Source of the DNA: Mycobacterium gordonae
Lineage (GTDB): Bacteria; Actinomycetota; Actinomycetes; Mycobacteriales; Mycobacteriaceae
Assembly (NCBI RefSeq): GCF_001417955.2
Contig: NZ_LKTM01000079.1
Coordinates: 1-64,000, forward strand
DNA: 64,000 bases
Reading direction: 5' to 3'
Shown: piece by piece, positions 62,467 to 64,000 of the stretch
Layout: each line of letters opens with the position of its first letter
Numbering within the stretch: position 1 is the first letter of the stretch
Notes under the pieces: generated by a model
What the model was told of the DNA's origin: nothing
The model's database searches: none
The model's input: the letters and a program-made list of their open reading frames with translations, nothing else
Translations under genes and position numbers: made by a program

Positions 62467-63444
62467 ATGACTACGAGCACGGAGATCAGGCCCCTGGGCT
62501 CGACGAGGGGATTCGTGCATTCGGCGCTGTTCTTCCAAAGCGAACGGGAATACCTCGATTCTGTGGTGCGGTTCGCCGCCGACGGCTTCGCGCTCGACGA
62601 GCCGGTGCTGGCGGCCGTGCCCGGTGACAAGCTCGCGATGCTGGGACCGGCCCTCTATGGAGCCCGCGCCGGATCTGACGCCGAACTTCGGCTGACCGAC
62701 ATAAGCGAAGTGGCGCGCAATCCGGGCCGGTTCGCGGCGATGGAAAGTTCCTTTGCCGACAAACACGCCGATCGGACCGTCCGGATCGTGCGACAGCTCG
62801 TCTGGCCCGGGCGCACCGCTGACGAGTGTCTGGCCTGTATGGAGCACGAGTCGCTGATCAACGGCGTGCTGAAGAACCCGAACGTCATGGGGCTGTGCCT
62901 GTACGACGCGACCCACCTGCCCGACGATGTGCTGGCGGATGCCCGGCGCACCCACCCGATGCTGTGGCAGGGTGGATCGGCTTGCCCCAGTTCGGATTAC
63001 GCGCCCGAGGATGTCCTGGCGCGATGCAACCAACCGCTCGATACGAACCCGGGCGCGGTGACGTACACGGTCCGAGGCAGCGCGGACCTGCGTCCGGCGC
63101 GGTCATTCGCCGCCGACTATGCCGGCTGGGTCGGTCTGTCCAGAGACGGTCTGGACGACCTGCAAATGATCGCCACCGAACTCGCCACGAACAGCCTGCA
63201 GTACGCCGGGGGCTCTTGCCGGCTGGCCTTCTGGCGGCACAACGAGCACCTGGTGTGCGAGGCACGCGACCGCGGGCGGCTGAAAGACCGGTTCATCGGA
63301 CACCGGCGACCGAGTGCCCGCGGCACCGCCAGCCGCGGGCTCTTCCTGGTCAACGCGATGGCTGACCTGGTGCGCACGCACACGAGCGCCAACGGCACCA
63401 CCATTCAGGCGTACCTGAGGCTGAACCCCTCGCGGGATTGCTGA
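62467..63444 (+). CDS. MEDS-domain sensor with anti-sigma-type ATPase domain
   Basis: ATG 62467 with GGGTGGGAG upstream gives 325 residues; the frame start at 62419 is less likely. The N-terminal MEDS domain (GFVHSALFFQSEREYLDSVVRFAADGFALDEPVLAAVPG) is fused to a C-terminal HATPase_c_2 domain (LDDLQMIATELATNSLQYAGG, with the Asn box, and GLFLVNAMADLVRTH). Such proteins act as anti-sigma/serine kinase regulators in actinobacteria. The partner sigma factor is not in this window. Confidence 0.85.
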   Translation: MTTSTEIRPLGSTRGFVHSALFFQSEREYLDSVVRFAADGFALDEPVLAAVPGDKLAMLGPALYGARAGSDAELRLTDISEVARNPGRFAAMESSFADKHADRTVRIVRQLVWPGRTADECLACMEHESLINGVLKNPNVMGLCLYDATHLPDDVLADARRTHPMLWQGGSACPSSDYAPEDVLARCNQPLDTNPGAVTYTVRGSADLRPARSFAADYAGWVGLSRDGLDDLQMIATELATNSLQYAGGSCRLAFWRHNEHLVCEARDRGRLKDRFIGHRRPSARGTASRGLFLVNAMADLVRTHTSANGTTIQAYLRLNPSRDC

Positions 63445-63454
63445 ACGGCTGGGC

Positions 63455-63607
63455 CTACCGAGCCATCTGCGGTGCCGGCGACTCCACCGGCACCGTCACC
63501 GGCAACGGCGCGGGAGTCGGGGCCTTCATGCAGCCGACGGACAGCAGGGCGTACCCGGCGAATATCGCGGCGCCGATAACGGCTTTCACCTTGGTTCTTG
63601 CGCTCAT
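63455..63607 (-). CDS. Tiny lipoprotein-like protein (50 aa), member 1 of a pair
   Basis: GGAGGG precedes ATG 63607 by 7 bp (rc of GCCCTCC). The product MSARTKVKAVIGAAIFAGYA... has one hydrophobic segment followed by LLSVGC (lipobox-like, with Ser at -3), then a Pro-rich tail (KAPTPAPLPVTVPVESPAP). It is below common annotation cut-offs. The neighbour at 63807-63950 has the same layout, supporting reality of both. Confidence 0.6.
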   Translation of the reverse strand: MSARTKVKAVIGAAIFAGYALLSVGCMKAPTPAPLPVTVPVESPAPQMAR

Positions 63608-63629
63608 CGTTGAGCCCTCCTCAAGGATG

Positions 63630-63651
63630 CATCGGCAAATTTACGCCGATG
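63630..63651. promoter_or_regulatory. Inverted repeat upstream of tiny lipoprotein 1
   Basis: CATCGGC (63630-63636) and GCCGATG (63645-63651) form 7-bp arms around an 8-nt loop, 23 bp upstream of ATG 63607. It could be a regulator site or a leader hairpin of the tiny lipoprotein gene. Confidence 0.35.
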
Positions 63652-63806
63652 TAAGAGTGTTACCTGTGTCACACTAGCTGGTCGGCCGCCGTCACGGAAT
63701 ACCTAAAACGGACGGCGAGTTGCGTTGCGGCACAACGACCTCGCACCGGACACGGGTCAGCCCGACCCGGGTTTGATCGAGTCCCGACCGAGCGCTGCCG
63801 GAGTGT

Positions 63807-63950
63807 TCAGCCGATTTGACCCGTGCCTCCGCCACCGACTTCCGGGGTCCGCACTTGGTCCATCGTGTGACTGCAACCGACCGCGAACAAGGCGAACGCC
63901 GCAAGGATCAGGGCTCCCACCGCCTGGACGGTCCTCCGCTTGGTGCGCAT
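63807..63950 (-). CDS. Tiny lipoprotein-like protein (47 aa), member 2 of a pair
   Basis: ATG 63950 has GAAAGGCGAG upstream (rc of CTCGCCTTTC). The product MRTKRRTVQAVGALILAAFA... has a basic start, a hydrophobic core and LFAVGC near residue 26, then a Gly-rich tail (EVGGGGTGQIG). The -3 position is Ala rather than Leu/Val, so lipidation is likely but not certain. It resembles the gene at 63455-63607 in size, basic N terminus and VGC position; both are on the minus strand. Confidence 0.6.
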   Translation of the reverse strand: MRTKRRTVQAVGALILAAFALFAVGCSHTMDQVRTPEVGGGGTGQIG

Positions 63951-64000
63951 TCATCTCGCCTTTCTCCCCCGTGCCGGGGGCGCGCTGGACGTGACTGGCG

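Overview
The window is a high-GC actinobacterial chromosome segment, almost certainly from a non-tuberculous Mycobacterium/Mycolicibacterium. The evidence is a complete YrbE-Mce operon, an MspA-family porin, a FadE22-LigB-CstA-GntR block that I recall as the M. tuberculosis Rv3060c-Rv3063 neighbourhood, a HelR-type RNA polymerase-recycling ATPase, an MmpL remnant, and ectodomains typical of mycobacterial Ser/Thr kinases. No intact tRNA, rRNA, insertion sequence, integrase or CRISPR array was seen.

Layout. 1-500: end of a DUF4143 gene and an orphan tmRNA-like 3' end with a terminator (possible att scar). 600-8121: DUF3297, a PPOX/DinB-like pair divergent from a CGNR regulator across a strikingly regular operator array, a GH5 hydrolase, galT-galK, and DUF2252. 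8122-20461: an accessory islet rich in envelope-exposed proteins. It holds a beta-lactamase-like hydrolase, two paralogous membrane-anchored proteins with 14 WD40 repeats each, a kinase-less copy of an STPK sensor domain, a seven-bladed beta-propeller lipoprotein, a second STPK-type ectodomain, a Cys-rich secreted mini-protein, a Cys-containing mini-lipoprotein, a DUF4190-like protein, an MmpL remnant and a DUF1906 protein. A degenerate second copy of the DUF1906 3' end lies at 6536, so related sequences bracket the islet. Two DosR-like boxes lie inside it.

20580-41000: mostly small metabolic and regulatory modules: RNase HI, three TetR modules with visible operators, a frameshifted DUF1772 gene, a permease, glycogen phosphorylase, helR with a rifamycin-associated element (RAE), an SMR efflux pump with its TetR partner, an HD hydrolase, DoxX, an SDR, the MspA porin, a nitroreductase and an Hsp70-like ATPase. 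41169-50340: yrbEA-yrbEB-mceABCDEF, followed by a PucR regulator and a cupin dioxygenase. 52258-62353: cstA, ligB, an SDR, fadE22, a DUF35/thiolase-like pair and a double-GntR regulator; the fadE22 and thiolase promoters share a 9-mer. The window ends with a MEDS/anti-sigma kinase-like protein and two similar tiny lipoproteins (50 and 47 aa).

The most interesting items are the split-ectodomain islet (8.6-19.3 kb), the 24-bp-periodic CTAACG array at 2324-2401, the RAE-HelR pair, the TetR operator sets, and the giant hairpin at 59252-59311. All calls are from reading the sequence; no database search was run.
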